DNA of 11,655 nt from Muribaculaceae bacterium. Its GTDB lineage: Bacteria; Bacteroidota; Bacteroidia; Bacteroidales; Muribaculaceae. Below, piece after piece: positions 1 through 7,649 of the stretch. Numbering within the stretch: position 1 is the stretch's first letter; each line of letters starts with the position of its first letter. The stretch is taken from NCBI GenBank assembly GCA_016287065.1, contig JAEEVB010000059.1:1-11655 (forward strand), in the 5' to 3' direction. A program made the translations under genes and the position numbers. The notes beneath the pieces were generated by a model. The model worked only from the letters and a program-made list of their open reading frames with translations, made no database searches and was not told where the DNA came from.

Positions 1-814
1 ACATGGCCACCACGCCATCGAAATGCTCATAGAGACGATTGCCAAAGAAACCATCGGCAGCATAGGGACCAAAGCACAGCATTTTGCGCGAGCAAGCCTC
101 ATGAATGGCGGGAACAATGGCTTCTTGTTCCTCGTTGCCCATGAGTCCATGCTCTCCGGCATGGGGATTGAGGGCGAGAACCGCAATGCGTGGCGCCTCG
201 AGGTTAAAGTCACGGATGAGCGAGCGGTTGAATCTTTGAATCGTAGAGAGCACAGCCTCCTTGGTGATGCATTTAGGCAAATCGGCAATGGGCTTGTGGA
301 TGGTGACCAGTGCCACCCTGAGTTGCTCGGCGCACATAATCATCATGGCCTTCTCGCCGGTTCCCAAACTGGCCTCGAGATACTCGGTGTGACCGGGGAA
401 CTGGAACTCGTTGCTCTGAATGTTCTCTTTGCTAATGGGAGCGGTGACCAACACGTCGATTTTACCCTCTTTCAGGTGCTTGACGGCCGCCTCAAGTGCC
501 ATGAAGGCAGCGTGACCTGCCTGCTTGTCGGGCTGCCCGAGGTCGATTTTCACATCCTCATAGCAAGTCTCGAACAAGTTGGGCATATTATCGCGCAAAT
601 TGTTGATATCACGAGTGAAATGAATCTGGAAAGCAGGCATATCGATGGCTTTGCGGTGATAGGTGAGAATCTTGCTCGAGCCATAAATGATAGGCTGGCA
701 CAATTCCAGCAGCCCAGCATTGCTGATGGCCTTGAGAATGACTTCATAACCTATGCCATTGGTATCGCCTTGCGTGATACCAACTCTTATTTTCTTATTG
801 TTATTATTTGTCAT
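1..814 (-). CDS. pdxA: 4-hydroxythreonine-4-phosphate dehydrogenase PdxA, 3' end cut by window edge
   Basis: PdxA oxidises 4-phosphohydroxy-L-threonine with NAD in the DXP-dependent pyridoxal phosphate pathway; it is a cytosolic, metal-dependent enzyme. My reverse-strand translation starts MTNNNNKKIRVGITQGDTNG and contains the family signatures GHTEYL (metal-ligand His at about residue 142) and NPHAGE (His at about residue 218). It runs off the window at ...FDGVVAM, just before the expected YHDQG motif with the third metal-binding His. About 271 residues are present; Bacteroidales PdxA is usually about 360, so roughly the last quarter is missing. The ATG at 812-814 is chosen because it directly precedes the conserved N-terminal strand. 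The gene lies 80 bases after the membrane glycosyltransferase, on the same strand, and that gap holds a good promoter, so pdxA can probably be transcribed on its own as well as by read-through. Identification is secure. Confidence 0.95.
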   Translation of the reverse strand, partial: MTNNNNKKIRVGITQGDTNGIGYEVILKAISNAGLLELCQPIIYGSSKILTYHRKAIDMPAFQIHFTRDINNLRDNMPNLFETCYEDVKIDLGQPDKQAGHAAFMALEAAVKHLKEGKIDVLVTAPISKENIQSNEFQFPGHTEYLEASLGTGEKAMMIMCAEQLRVALVTIHKPIADLPKCITKEAVLSTIQRFNRSLIRDFNLEAPRIAVLALNPHAGEHGLMGNEEQEAIVPAIHEACSRKMLCFGPYAADGFFGNRLYEHFDGVVAM

Positions 815-861
815 TTTTGTTACTAAATAAATAAATGCTTATATAATCTTTATAATGCGGT

Positions 862-893
862 CAAAATTACAACAAATTCGGCAAATAGACAAA
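862..893 (-). promoter_or_regulatory. Bacteroidetes-type promoter in front of pdxA
   Basis: On the minus strand the gap contains TTTG (890-893), exactly 20 bases, then TAATTTTG (862-869). This matches the Bacteroidetes primary sigma factor consensus TTTG-N19-21-TAnnTTTG at every defined position. Transcription would start near 855, giving a leader of about 40 bases before the pdxA ATG. The -33 element sits directly behind the stop codon of the upstream glycosyltransferase gene. It was read from sequence only; no start site is known. Confidence 0.65.
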
Positions 894-894
894 C

Positions 895-2490
895 TTATTT
901 ACCGAGTGTGGCTTTTTGTGTACCAGCCTGGACTTCATGGGGCCATCGCTTGAGCAAGATATCCTGCGGCGAGGGCACCGTGAAAGGTTCAGGGGGCGCC
1001 GTGAGATGGTGCCGGGTATAGAGTGTGTAGAGCAGGTCGTCACAACGATCTATGTCGTCGCGGCGGTTAAAGTCCCATTTTTGATAACCCCACTGGCGCA
1101 ACTGTGCGTCGTGTGTTGTGTCGGCCACAAATACAAAGTCGGCTTGACCCGTGCGTACCGCTTCCATCTGGTCATGCCTCATTTGAGGTGTGGCGCCATT
1201 CTGTCCCGACCAGTAAAGAGTTCCTGGAAGGCCTTCGGCCGGTGTCTCGAAGCCGGTACTGTAGCAGTCCCAATAGATGATGCGAGGCTGGTTGACCTGT
1301 TGCAGCAAATAGGCATAGCGGTAGTAAGCTTCGCGCCCCGGATGGTCGTAAGAGAAGAAATTGTGCGGCACAATGGCTATGCTCCATACTCCGGCACCCG
1401 CTACGGCAATGACTGCCACCGCGGCCACGGCTATGGCTCGAGGTTCGCGACCACAACGCCTCTTGAGGGTGGCGAGCAGCGCCACAATGCCAAAGTAGAG
1501 AGTCCAGGTACAGGTGTTGTAGTAATAGAGCCACCAGGCATTAGGAATGGTGCACAAGAAGAACCAGCACACGGCAATCACAGGAAACAGCCCGAAGCGC
1601 CTGAACTTGCGCCAGTGCCACAAGGCTCCCGCCAGACATAGCAGGGGAAAGAGGGTGACGATGCGGTGATGCTTGAGTTTGAGCAGGATGTCGATGAAGG
1701 TGCCATTCTGGGCACGCAAGTACTTGAGGGTGGACAGAGTATTGACAAAATACTCCTGCACAAATGCCGAGAACGTGCCCGTCACGGCAAAGTAAATTGC
1801 CCACGGCAAGAGAACCGCCACAAAGCCTGCCACTATCCAACCCAGCGAGGCAAGGATGCTCATGTCATGCTTGTGTGCCACGACAATGGCGTAGAGTGCA
1901 AAGATGCCGAGCATGGGCACCAGCGAATACTTCATCATGAGCACACAACCTATTGTGGCCCCAATGCCAGCCAGTATCAGGGCGATGCGACGGCGCGACA
2001 AGGTAGTGTCATAGACAAGCCGCGCGCAGCCATAAAGACAATAAGCAATGAGAGGCTGGGCAAAATCCTCGGTCTTGATTTCTTCGTGAATGTAGGGGTA
2101 AAAGTAGGCCATGAGCATGAGCAGGGCACAGATGAGCGCCCAGCGCCTGCTGCCCAACAAGATGTGTGCCGTGCGGTAAATGAGCCATAAGGTAATGACG
2201 TAGTTCAGGCAGGTAAGCCAGAACACACCGGTATAGTCACGTGGACTCAGCAGGTAACCAAAGCCGTAAATGAGCCACAACAGGGGGCCTTTGGAGTCGG
2301 TGAAGTCTACATAAGGAGTCATGCCATTGGCCCACGCCTTGCCACACAGGTAGAACCAAGCCGAGTCGACACGGTTAAAGAGGTCGTGCATATAGCTGTC
2401 GGGCGAGACCAGCAGCAAGGCGGCTACAACCGCAATCACTATCAGTCCCAACACTTTTATCTTATCGAGGACGGTATCGGCAGCTGTCAT
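895..2490 (-). CDS. Multi-pass membrane glycosyltransferase, GT39/GT-C (ArnT/PMT_2-like)
   Basis: The product is a predicted integral membrane protein of 531 residues with many hydrophobic segments over roughly residues 10-370, followed by a mostly soluble C-terminal part of about 150 residues. The N-terminal loop after the first membrane segment has the pattern typical of GT39/ArnT-like enzymes: an acidic residue in NRVDSAWF (D42), then GMTPYVDFTDSKGPL (D62, D65, K67). Family members use polyprenyl-phosphate-linked sugars and transfer the sugar on the periplasmic side to lipid, glycan or protein acceptors; the acceptor cannot be told here. The gene begins 9 bases after the stop of the GtrB-like GT2 gene. 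The two plausibly form one pathway: GT2 charges undecaprenyl phosphate with a sugar and this enzyme passes the sugar on. No promoter is visible between them. The fold assignment is fairly sure; the substrate is unknown. Confidence 0.8.
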   Translation of the reverse strand: MTAADTVLDKIKVLGLIVIAVVAALLLVSPDSYMHDLFNRVDSAWFYLCGKAWANGMTPYVDFTDSKGPLLWLIYGFGYLLSPRDYTGVFWLTCLNYVITLWLIYRTAHILLGSRRWALICALLMLMAYFYPYIHEEIKTEDFAQPLIAYCLYGCARLVYDTTLSRRRIALILAGIGATIGCVLMMKYSLVPMLGIFALYAIVVAHKHDMSILASLGWIVAGFVAVLLPWAIYFAVTGTFSAFVQEYFVNTLSTLKYLRAQNGTFIDILLKLKHHRIVTLFPLLCLAGALWHWRKFRRFGLFPVIAVCWFFLCTIPNAWWLYYYNTCTWTLYFGIVALLATLKRRCGREPRAIAVAAVAVIAVAGAGVWSIAIVPHNFFSYDHPGREAYYRYAYLLQQVNQPRIIYWDCYSTGFETPAEGLPGTLYWSGQNGATPQMRHDQMEAVRTGQADFVFVADTTHDAQLRQWGYQKWDFNRRDDIDRCDDLLYTLYTRHHLTAPPEPFTVPSPQDILLKRWPHEVQAGTQKATLGK

Positions 2491-2499
2491 GGCACGCGT

Positions 2500-3450
2500 T
2501 TACTGCATAATTTCCTTCTCCACGTTGTAACGCGGACGGTCCTTGACTTCAATATATATCTTGCCAATGTATTCACCCACGATGCCCAGTCCAATGAGCA
2601 CACAGCCACCAATGAACCACAGCGAGAGGATGAGCGAAGCCCAACCGCTCACGGTGCGTCCGCTAAAGTAGGCAATGAGCACATAGATGAGAATACCAAG
2701 GGCAATGAGAGTGAACAGGATGCCCAGCGTGAGCACCATGCGCACAGGCTTGATACTGAACGAGGTGATGCCGTTCACGGCGAAGTTCAGCATCTTGCTC
2801 AGCGGATACTTGCTTTCGCCAGCCATGCGCTCGGTGCGGTCATAATAGACCGAGTCGGTGCGATAGCCCACCAGCGGCACAATGCCCCGCAAGAACAGGT
2901 TGCGTTCGCGGTAATTCATGAGCTGCTGCACGGCACGGCGACTCATGAGGCGGTAATCGGCATGATTGTAGATACTTTTCACGCCCAGGCGCCGCATGAG
3001 TTTGTAGAAAGCCAGCGCCGAGTTGCGCTTGAACCAGGTGTCGGTCTTGCGCTCGCGCCGCACGCCATACACAATGTCGCATCCTTGATGGTACTTCTCG
3101 ACCATCTCGGTCATTACCTTCACATCGTCTTGCAAGTCGGCATCGATGCTGATGATGATATCGGCGCGCTCGCAGGCTGCTTCAAGGCCAGCCATAAGGG
3201 CATTCTGGTGTCCCACATTACCGGCAAGTTTCACGCCACACACATCCTTGTGCTCACGGGCATGCTCCTCAATGATTTGCCAGGTAGAGTCGATGGAGCC
3301 ATCGTTGACGTAGAGTATACGGCTCTCCTCGCCCACCAGCTGGGCATCAATCATGGTCTTGAGTTGCTCGCGTAACCGCTCGGTGGTGATAGGCAGCACT
3401 TCCTGCTCATTGTAACAGGGAACTACTATATACAAAACGTCTTTTTTCAT
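2500..3450 (-). CDS. GtrB/DPM1-like polyprenyl-phosphate glycosyltransferase (GT2)
   Basis: This 316-residue protein is a GT-A family 2 glycosyltransferase that would transfer a sugar from a nucleotide donor to undecaprenyl phosphate at the inner face of the cytoplasmic membrane. Visible motifs are VVPCYNEQE (residues 9-17), VNDGSIDST (48-56), the metal-binding SIDADLQDD (101-109, DAD at 103-105), NHADYRLMSR (162-171) and the acceptor-side GESKYPLSKM (211-220). Two hydrophobic helices follow at about 237-262 and 268-291, and a short basic tail; this is the layout of GtrB and ArnC-like enzymes. The length is normal for the family. The ATG lies 9 bases after the stop of the preceding nuclease gene, with an AAGAGA purine stretch just ahead. 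It is followed after 9 bases by the GT39-like gene, its likely partner. The sugar is not predictable from sequence. Confidence 0.9.
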   Translation of the reverse strand: MKKDVLYIVVPCYNEQEVLPITTERLREQLKTMIDAQLVGEESRILYVNDGSIDSTWQIIEEHAREHKDVCGVKLAGNVGHQNALMAGLEAACERADIIISIDADLQDDVKVMTEMVEKYHQGCDIVYGVRRERKTDTWFKRNSALAFYKLMRRLGVKSIYNHADYRLMSRRAVQQLMNYRERNLFLRGIVPLVGYRTDSVYYDRTERMAGESKYPLSKMLNFAVNGITSFSIKPVRMVLTLGILFTLIALGILIYVLIAYFSGRTVSGWASLILSLWFIGGCVLIGLGIVGEYIGKIYIEVKDRPRYNVEKEIMQ

Positions 3451-3459
3451 ATCTCTTGT

Positions 3460-5520
3460 TTAAATTATACCTAAAATAATGTTAATCAAGAAGGTGACAT
3501 CGTTCACGTTCACCTTGGTGTCTTCATTTACATCGGCGAGTGGCATATCGACAGGAATGATGCCCAAAATCATGTTGATAAGGGTGGTGACATCGTTCAC
3601 ATTCACCTTGCCATCGCGGTTGACATCACCTCTCTGGAACGTTTGTTCAGCAGTAAGCGTCACTTCCACGATGTTTGACCAGTCACTTTCGGCACTGGCA
3701 CCAATGGCCTTCACCTTGTACTCGTAGGTAGCATTTTCGGTGAGATTCTCAACCGTGTAGCAGGTGTCCGTGATGCCCGTAATGGTGCGGGTGTTCTCGT
3801 CGCCACTCTCGCTCACTGCCTTGACACCCGATGCGTCGCCGGCATAGACCTGAACATGCTTGAGCAATACACGCTTTTTTGACACCAGGCTTTCAATCTT
3901 AATGCGATTGGTTGCGCTGGCTGCGCCTGTGAGCACAGCCGTGTAAACAGCATCGGTGGCTGTCAAGGTGAATGTCTTGCTGTCGAGTTCATTTTCATTA
4001 CCATCGATGACACTCACCTTCATCTGCGTGCCAGTGTCGCTGCCGTAGTAACGAGCCGTGACTTTCACAGTGGTTACGCCGTTGCTTGTAGTGAGATTGA
4101 CAAGTGGACTTGTCACCGACCCATTGCCGCTACCTGTGCCCAAGCGGAGATAGCCGTCCTCTGGATAAGTACTGCCACCCGCAGTCCAAGTGGTGGTACC
4201 GCTGCTCATGTCCTCGTCAAGCAGCAGGGTGGCTGAGGGTGTGGGTGGCACATAACCTTTCTTGTTGACATAGAGAGTATAGGTCTGCGCACCCGACACT
4301 GCGTTCCAGTTAGCGGTAAACGAAGTGGAAGTGATGTCGGTGGCATCGGTTGCAACAGGTGCATTGATGCTGGAGGCATTCACCGTGGCTGTGAGGGTAA
4401 CGGTGGCGCTCACCTCGCTGCTGGCGATGGTGAGGGTGCCGGTAAAGGTGCCCTCGGCAGTGGGACGGAAGGTGACATAGATGTTGGTGCCGTTCGAAGC
4501 ATTGACAGCAGTAATGGTGCTGGGATAAACGGAGAAACCGGTGCCGCTCACACTCACATTGAGCACTTGCGACAGGTCGACGCCCTTCACTGCCACTGTG
4601 GCCGAGAGGTTGTTGCCAACAGTAGTGCTGCCCACGTTGACGGTTGAGCCATTGACGGGAAGCGTGAGTGCCGGATTGGTGGTCGATGAGCCGCCAGGGG
4701 TCCAATTAGTTCCCACCTTGTCACCCCACACATATTCAACAAGCTCGGGATAGTCGATATAGGGATTGCGGTTGCCCTGATAGTCACTGCTATAGATGGC
4801 TTCATTACGGGCTATCTCCTTTTGACTCACAGGGTCGAGGCGGTGCCACTCGAGCAGCATCTGCAAAGTCCAGTCGGTGAACACGGGATAACTTGTGCCT
4901 CCTAAATTACCTTGTGTCCAACCGGCGATCTCGTCATTATAGCAAGTGGCCATATAGAAGTAAGAGCGTGCAAAGTCGCCTTTGTACTCGTCGTCGGGTT
5001 CAAACACATCGTCGGTATAGCCACTGCGTGTGCTTGCACCCTTGCGACCTTTCGCCACGATATTGCCGTTCGACAGGCGCACGCCATTGGCACATTCTCC
5101 AAAGGGAAGATTGCCGCGCTGGTTATTCACATAAATGTCGGTGGGATATAAGTGAAACAGGTCGGTGTAGGCTGTATGGCTGCTACTGCCTCCAAACCAA
5201 CTGTTGGGTAGCGAGTGTTCGCGGTTCCAGCCTTGCCCCACATTGTTGGCTCCTGAAGCATTATCGTTAGGCCCATACACAGCATTTGAGTACATATCAA
5301 TGATGTGGTTGTTCTCATCCAGGTCTTTAGCCTGCATAAACGAGAGCACTTTATTATAGCTGAGTTTGGTGTGATTCTTGATAATGTTATAAAGCGCTGT
5401 GAGCAGTGCTTCGCCCGTCTTGTTCTGAGCTGTGTTGTAGTAGCCGGTGGGCACTGATGCCAAGAGCATTGCCGGGAAGGCAATGAGGGCTATTATTGTA
5501 CTGATGAAATATTTCTTCAT
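3460..5520 (-). CDS. Secreted endonuclease I with Ig-like, split FN3/jelly-roll and C-terminal dockerin domains (copy 1)
   Basis: Predicted secreted DNase/RNase of the endonuclease I (EndA) family, 686 residues. Residues 1-22 form a signal peptide (MKKYF, hydrophobic core, cleavage near LLAS) without a lipobox. The nuclease domain spans about 26-270, with GWNREHSLPNSW (His102 the likely catalytic base), DLFHLYPTDIYVNNQRGNLPFG (key Asn132/133 and Arg135) and NRNPYIDYPELVEYVW near its end. An Ig-like domain follows (about 284-381). Next is an FN3-like module whose first half (386-421) and second half (577-622) flank an inserted beta-rich region (about 427-563) that resembles a jelly-roll binding domain. 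The C-terminus is a dockerin: loops D632-N634-D636-G-N640-D643 and D663-N665-D667-T-N671-D674. It lies 35 bases after its paralogue and 9 bases before the GT2 gene, with no promoter seen in either gap. The likely role is extracellular nucleic-acid degradation; the partner of the dockerin is unknown. Confidence 0.88.
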   Translation of the reverse strand: MKKYFISTIIALIAFPAMLLASVPTGYYNTAQNKTGEALLTALYNIIKNHTKLSYNKVLSFMQAKDLDENNHIIDMYSNAVYGPNDNASGANNVGQGWNREHSLPNSWFGGSSSHTAYTDLFHLYPTDIYVNNQRGNLPFGECANGVRLSNGNIVAKGRKGASTRSGYTDDVFEPDDEYKGDFARSYFYMATCYNDEIAGWTQGNLGGTSYPVFTDWTLQMLLEWHRLDPVSQKEIARNEAIYSSDYQGNRNPYIDYPELVEYVWGDKVGTNWTPGGSSTTNPALTLPVNGSTVNVGSTTVGNNLSATVAVKGVDLSQVLNVSVSGTGFSVYPSTITAVNASNGTNIYVTFRPTAEGTFTGTLTIASSEVSATVTLTATVNASSINAPVATDATDITSTSFTANWNAVSGAQTYTLYVNKKGYVPPTPSATLLLDEDMSSGTTTWTAGGSTYPEDGYLRLGTGSGNGSVTSPLVNLTTSNGVTTVKVTARYYGSDTGTQMKVSVIDGNENELDSKTFTLTATDAVYTAVLTGAASATNRIKIESLVSKKRVLLKHVQVYAGDASGVKAVSESGDENTRTITGITDTCYTVENLTENATYEYKVKAIGASAESDWSNIVEVTLTAEQTFQRGDVNRDGKVNVNDVTTLINMILGIIPVDMPLADVNEDTKVNVNDVTFLINIILGII

Positions 5521-5555
5521 AAGTTAATCAGTTATTATGTGTTTGTTATAATTTT

Positions 5556-7616
5556 CTAGATTACACCCAGAATGATGTTGACCAAGAAGGTAAGATCTGT
5601 CACGTTCACCTTGGTATCTTCATTTAAATCGGCAAGTTGCTCGTCGACAGGAATAGTGCCCAAAATCATATTAATAAGGGTGGTTACATCAGAGACGTTC
5701 ACCTTGCCATCACGGTTGATGTCGCCTCTCTGGAACGTTTGTCCGGGGGCAAGCGTCACTTCCACGATGTTAGACCAGTCACTCTGCGCACTGGAGCCAA
5801 AGGCCTTCACCTTGTATTCGTAAGTAGCGTTCTCGGTAAGGTTAGCGACAGTGTAACTGGTGCCAACAATGTCGGTGATGGTGCGGGTGTCCTCATCACC
5901 ACTTTCAATTGGAGCGTTATCAGCAGAAGCGTCGCCGGCATAAACCTTGACATTCTTGAGCAGCACGCGTTTACCGCTTACGAGATTTTCAATCTTGATG
6001 CAATTGGAGGTGCTTGCCGCTCCTGTGAGCACAGCGGTATAAACAGCATCGGTGGCAGTGAGTGTAAAGGTCTCGCTGTCGAGTTCGGCCTCGCTGCCGT
6101 CGAGCACACTCACCTTCATCTGCGTACCGCTGTCGTTGCCGTAGTAACGTGCCGTTACCTTCACTGTGGTGATTCCATTGCTTGTTGTGAGATCCACGAG
6201 CGGACTTGTCACTGACCCGGTGCCGCTGCCAGTGCCCAAACGGAAATAACCGTCATCTTTATAGGTCTTGCCGCCTGTCGTCCAGGTGGTGGAACCACCA
6301 GTCATATCCTCGTCAAGCAGCAGGGTGAAGGTGGGTGCGGGTGGCACAACGTCTTTCTTGGTGACATAGAGGGTGTAGGTCTGTGCGTTAGTCACCCCTT
6401 CCCAGTTAGCTTGGAACGAGGTGGCGGTAATATTAGTGGCATCAGTGGCAACGGGGGCATCGATGAGAGTCCCGCTCACGACTGCATTGAGTATAACGGT
6501 AGCGCTTACCTCGTTGCTGGCCACGGTGAGCGTGCCGGTATAGTTGCCGGGAGTGGTGCCGCTGAAAGTGACATAGACCTCACTGCCGCTGATGGCATCG
6601 GCGGCGCTAATGGTCGACGGACTGACGGCAAAGCCATCGCCAGTGACAGTCACATTGAGGTCTTGCAACAGGTCGAGGCCCTCAACATCAATGCTGGCAG
6701 TGAGTTCGTTGCCGGGGGTGGTAGCGCCCATATCAAAGGTAGAGCCATCGACGGGCAAGGTGAGTTCAGGATTGTTGGGGTTGACTGAGCCGCCAGGGGT
6801 CCAGTTAGTTCCCACCATATTGCCCCACACATATTCCACGAGTTCGGGGTAGTCGATATAGGGGTTGCGATTACCCTGCTTGTCGTGGATGTTGTTGTTG
6901 CGGGTTATCTCCTTCTGGCTCACGGGGTCAAGGCGGTGCCACTCGAGCAGCATCTGCAGCGTCCAGGTGGAGAACACAGGATAGCTGGTGCCTCCTAAAT
7001 TGCCTTGTGTCCATTTGGCTATCTCATCGTTATAACAAGTGGCCATGTAGAAGTAAGAGCGCGCAAAGTCGCCCTTGTACTCATCGTCGGGTTCAAACAC
7101 AGTGCCGCTGTAGCCGCTGTAGGTGCTAGCACCCAATTTGCCTTTTGCCACAATGCCGCCGTTAGACAGGCGCGTGCCATTGGCACACACGCCAAAGGGG
7201 AAACTGCTCCGCTGGCCGTTCACACGAATGTCGGTGGGATAGAGGTGGAACAGGTCGGTGTAGCCTGGATGACTTGAAGATCCACCGAACCAACTTTTGG
7301 GCAGCGAGTGTTCGCGGTTCCAGCCTTCACCCACATTAGATGCACTCGAGCCGTTGTCGTCAGGCCCGTAAACGGCTGTGGAGTACATGTCAATGATGTG
7401 GTTATTCTCATCCAAGTCTTTCGTTTGCATAAATGAGAGCACATCGCCATAACTAAGTTTGGTGTGCGACTTAATGATGTTGTACAGCGCCGTGAGCAAG
7501 GCCTGACCAGTCTTGTTCTGCGCTGCATTGTAGTAGCCGTCGGGCATAACCTTGGCCCAAAGCATTGCCGGGAAGGCAACGAGGACCACTATGGTGCAGA
7601 TGAAATACTTTTTCAT
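5556..7616 (-). CDS. Secreted endonuclease I with Ig-like, split FN3/jelly-roll and C-terminal dockerin domains (copy 2)
   Basis: This tandem paralogue of the next gene downstream has the same length (686 residues) and the same domain order. The signal peptide is about residues 1-21 (MKKYFICTIV..., cleavage near LWA). The nuclease core contains GWNREHSLPKSWFGG with the catalytic His at 103, HLYPTDIRVNGQR and the NRNPYIDYPELVEYVW block. Then come the Ig-like domain, FN3 first half (VATDATNITATSFQANW), the inserted beta-rich domain starting around LLLDEDM, FN3 second half, and a dockerin whose loops read DINRDGKVNVSD and DLNEDTKVNVTD. The nuclease, inserted and dockerin parts are strongly conserved between copies, while the Ig-like region is clearly more divergent. 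The gene starts 33 bases after the rlmN stop with no TAnnTTTG element in the gap, so it probably depends on the rlmN transcript or on a promoter inside rlmN. The catalytic residues look intact, so both copies should be active. Confidence 0.88.
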   Translation of the reverse strand: MKKYFICTIVVLVAFPAMLWAKVMPDGYYNAAQNKTGQALLTALYNIIKSHTKLSYGDVLSFMQTKDLDENNHIIDMYSTAVYGPDDNGSSASNVGEGWNREHSLPKSWFGGSSSHPGYTDLFHLYPTDIRVNGQRSSFPFGVCANGTRLSNGGIVAKGKLGASTYSGYSGTVFEPDDEYKGDFARSYFYMATCYNDEIAKWTQGNLGGTSYPVFSTWTLQMLLEWHRLDPVSQKEITRNNNIHDKQGNRNPYIDYPELVEYVWGNMVGTNWTPGGSVNPNNPELTLPVDGSTFDMGATTPGNELTASIDVEGLDLLQDLNVTVTGDGFAVSPSTISAADAISGSEVYVTFSGTTPGNYTGTLTVASNEVSATVILNAVVSGTLIDAPVATDATNITATSFQANWEGVTNAQTYTLYVTKKDVVPPAPTFTLLLDEDMTGGSTTWTTGGKTYKDDGYFRLGTGSGTGSVTSPLVDLTTSNGITTVKVTARYYGNDSGTQMKVSVLDGSEAELDSETFTLTATDAVYTAVLTGAASTSNCIKIENLVSGKRVLLKNVKVYAGDASADNAPIESGDEDTRTITDIVGTSYTVANLTENATYEYKVKAFGSSAQSDWSNIVEVTLAPGQTFQRGDINRDGKVNVSDVTTLINMILGTIPVDEQLADLNEDTKVNVTDLTFLVNIILGVI

Positions 7617-7649
7617 AGTTCGTTAGTTGTTAAGCGTTTTTCACGGAAT

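Larger units (their letters stand above)
3460..7616 (-). repeat. Tandem gene duplication of the dockerin-bearing endonuclease
   Basis: Two complete direct copies of a 2061-base gene lie head to tail, 35 bases apart. They share stretches of exact DNA identity, for example 28 bases at 4838-4865 and 6931-6958, at almost the same distance from each start codon (682 and 685 bases). Elsewhere, especially in the Ig-like region (about 4375-4670 and 6470-6770), the DNA and protein differ freely. This points to an older duplication with uneven divergence or local gene conversion, not a recent identical copy. Confidence 0.9.

Noticed and set aside
23..826. Plus-strand open frame of 267 codons
   Set aside because: It lies opposite pdxA, whose reverse-strand translation carries clear family motifs; the plus-strand product has no recognisable domain.
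2386..3375. Plus-strand open frame of 329 codons, rich in His
   Set aside because: Antisense shadow of the GT2 gene, which has all catalytic motifs; the composition is what a GC-rich antisense frame gives.
5637..6215. Plus-strand open frame of 192 codons
   Set aside because: Antisense to the C-terminal half of nuclease copy 2; the coding strand has the FN3 and dockerin motifs.
3460..7616. Cellulosome-type complex
   Set aside because: Dockerins are present, but no cohesin, scaffoldin or polysaccharide-degrading enzyme is seen in the window.
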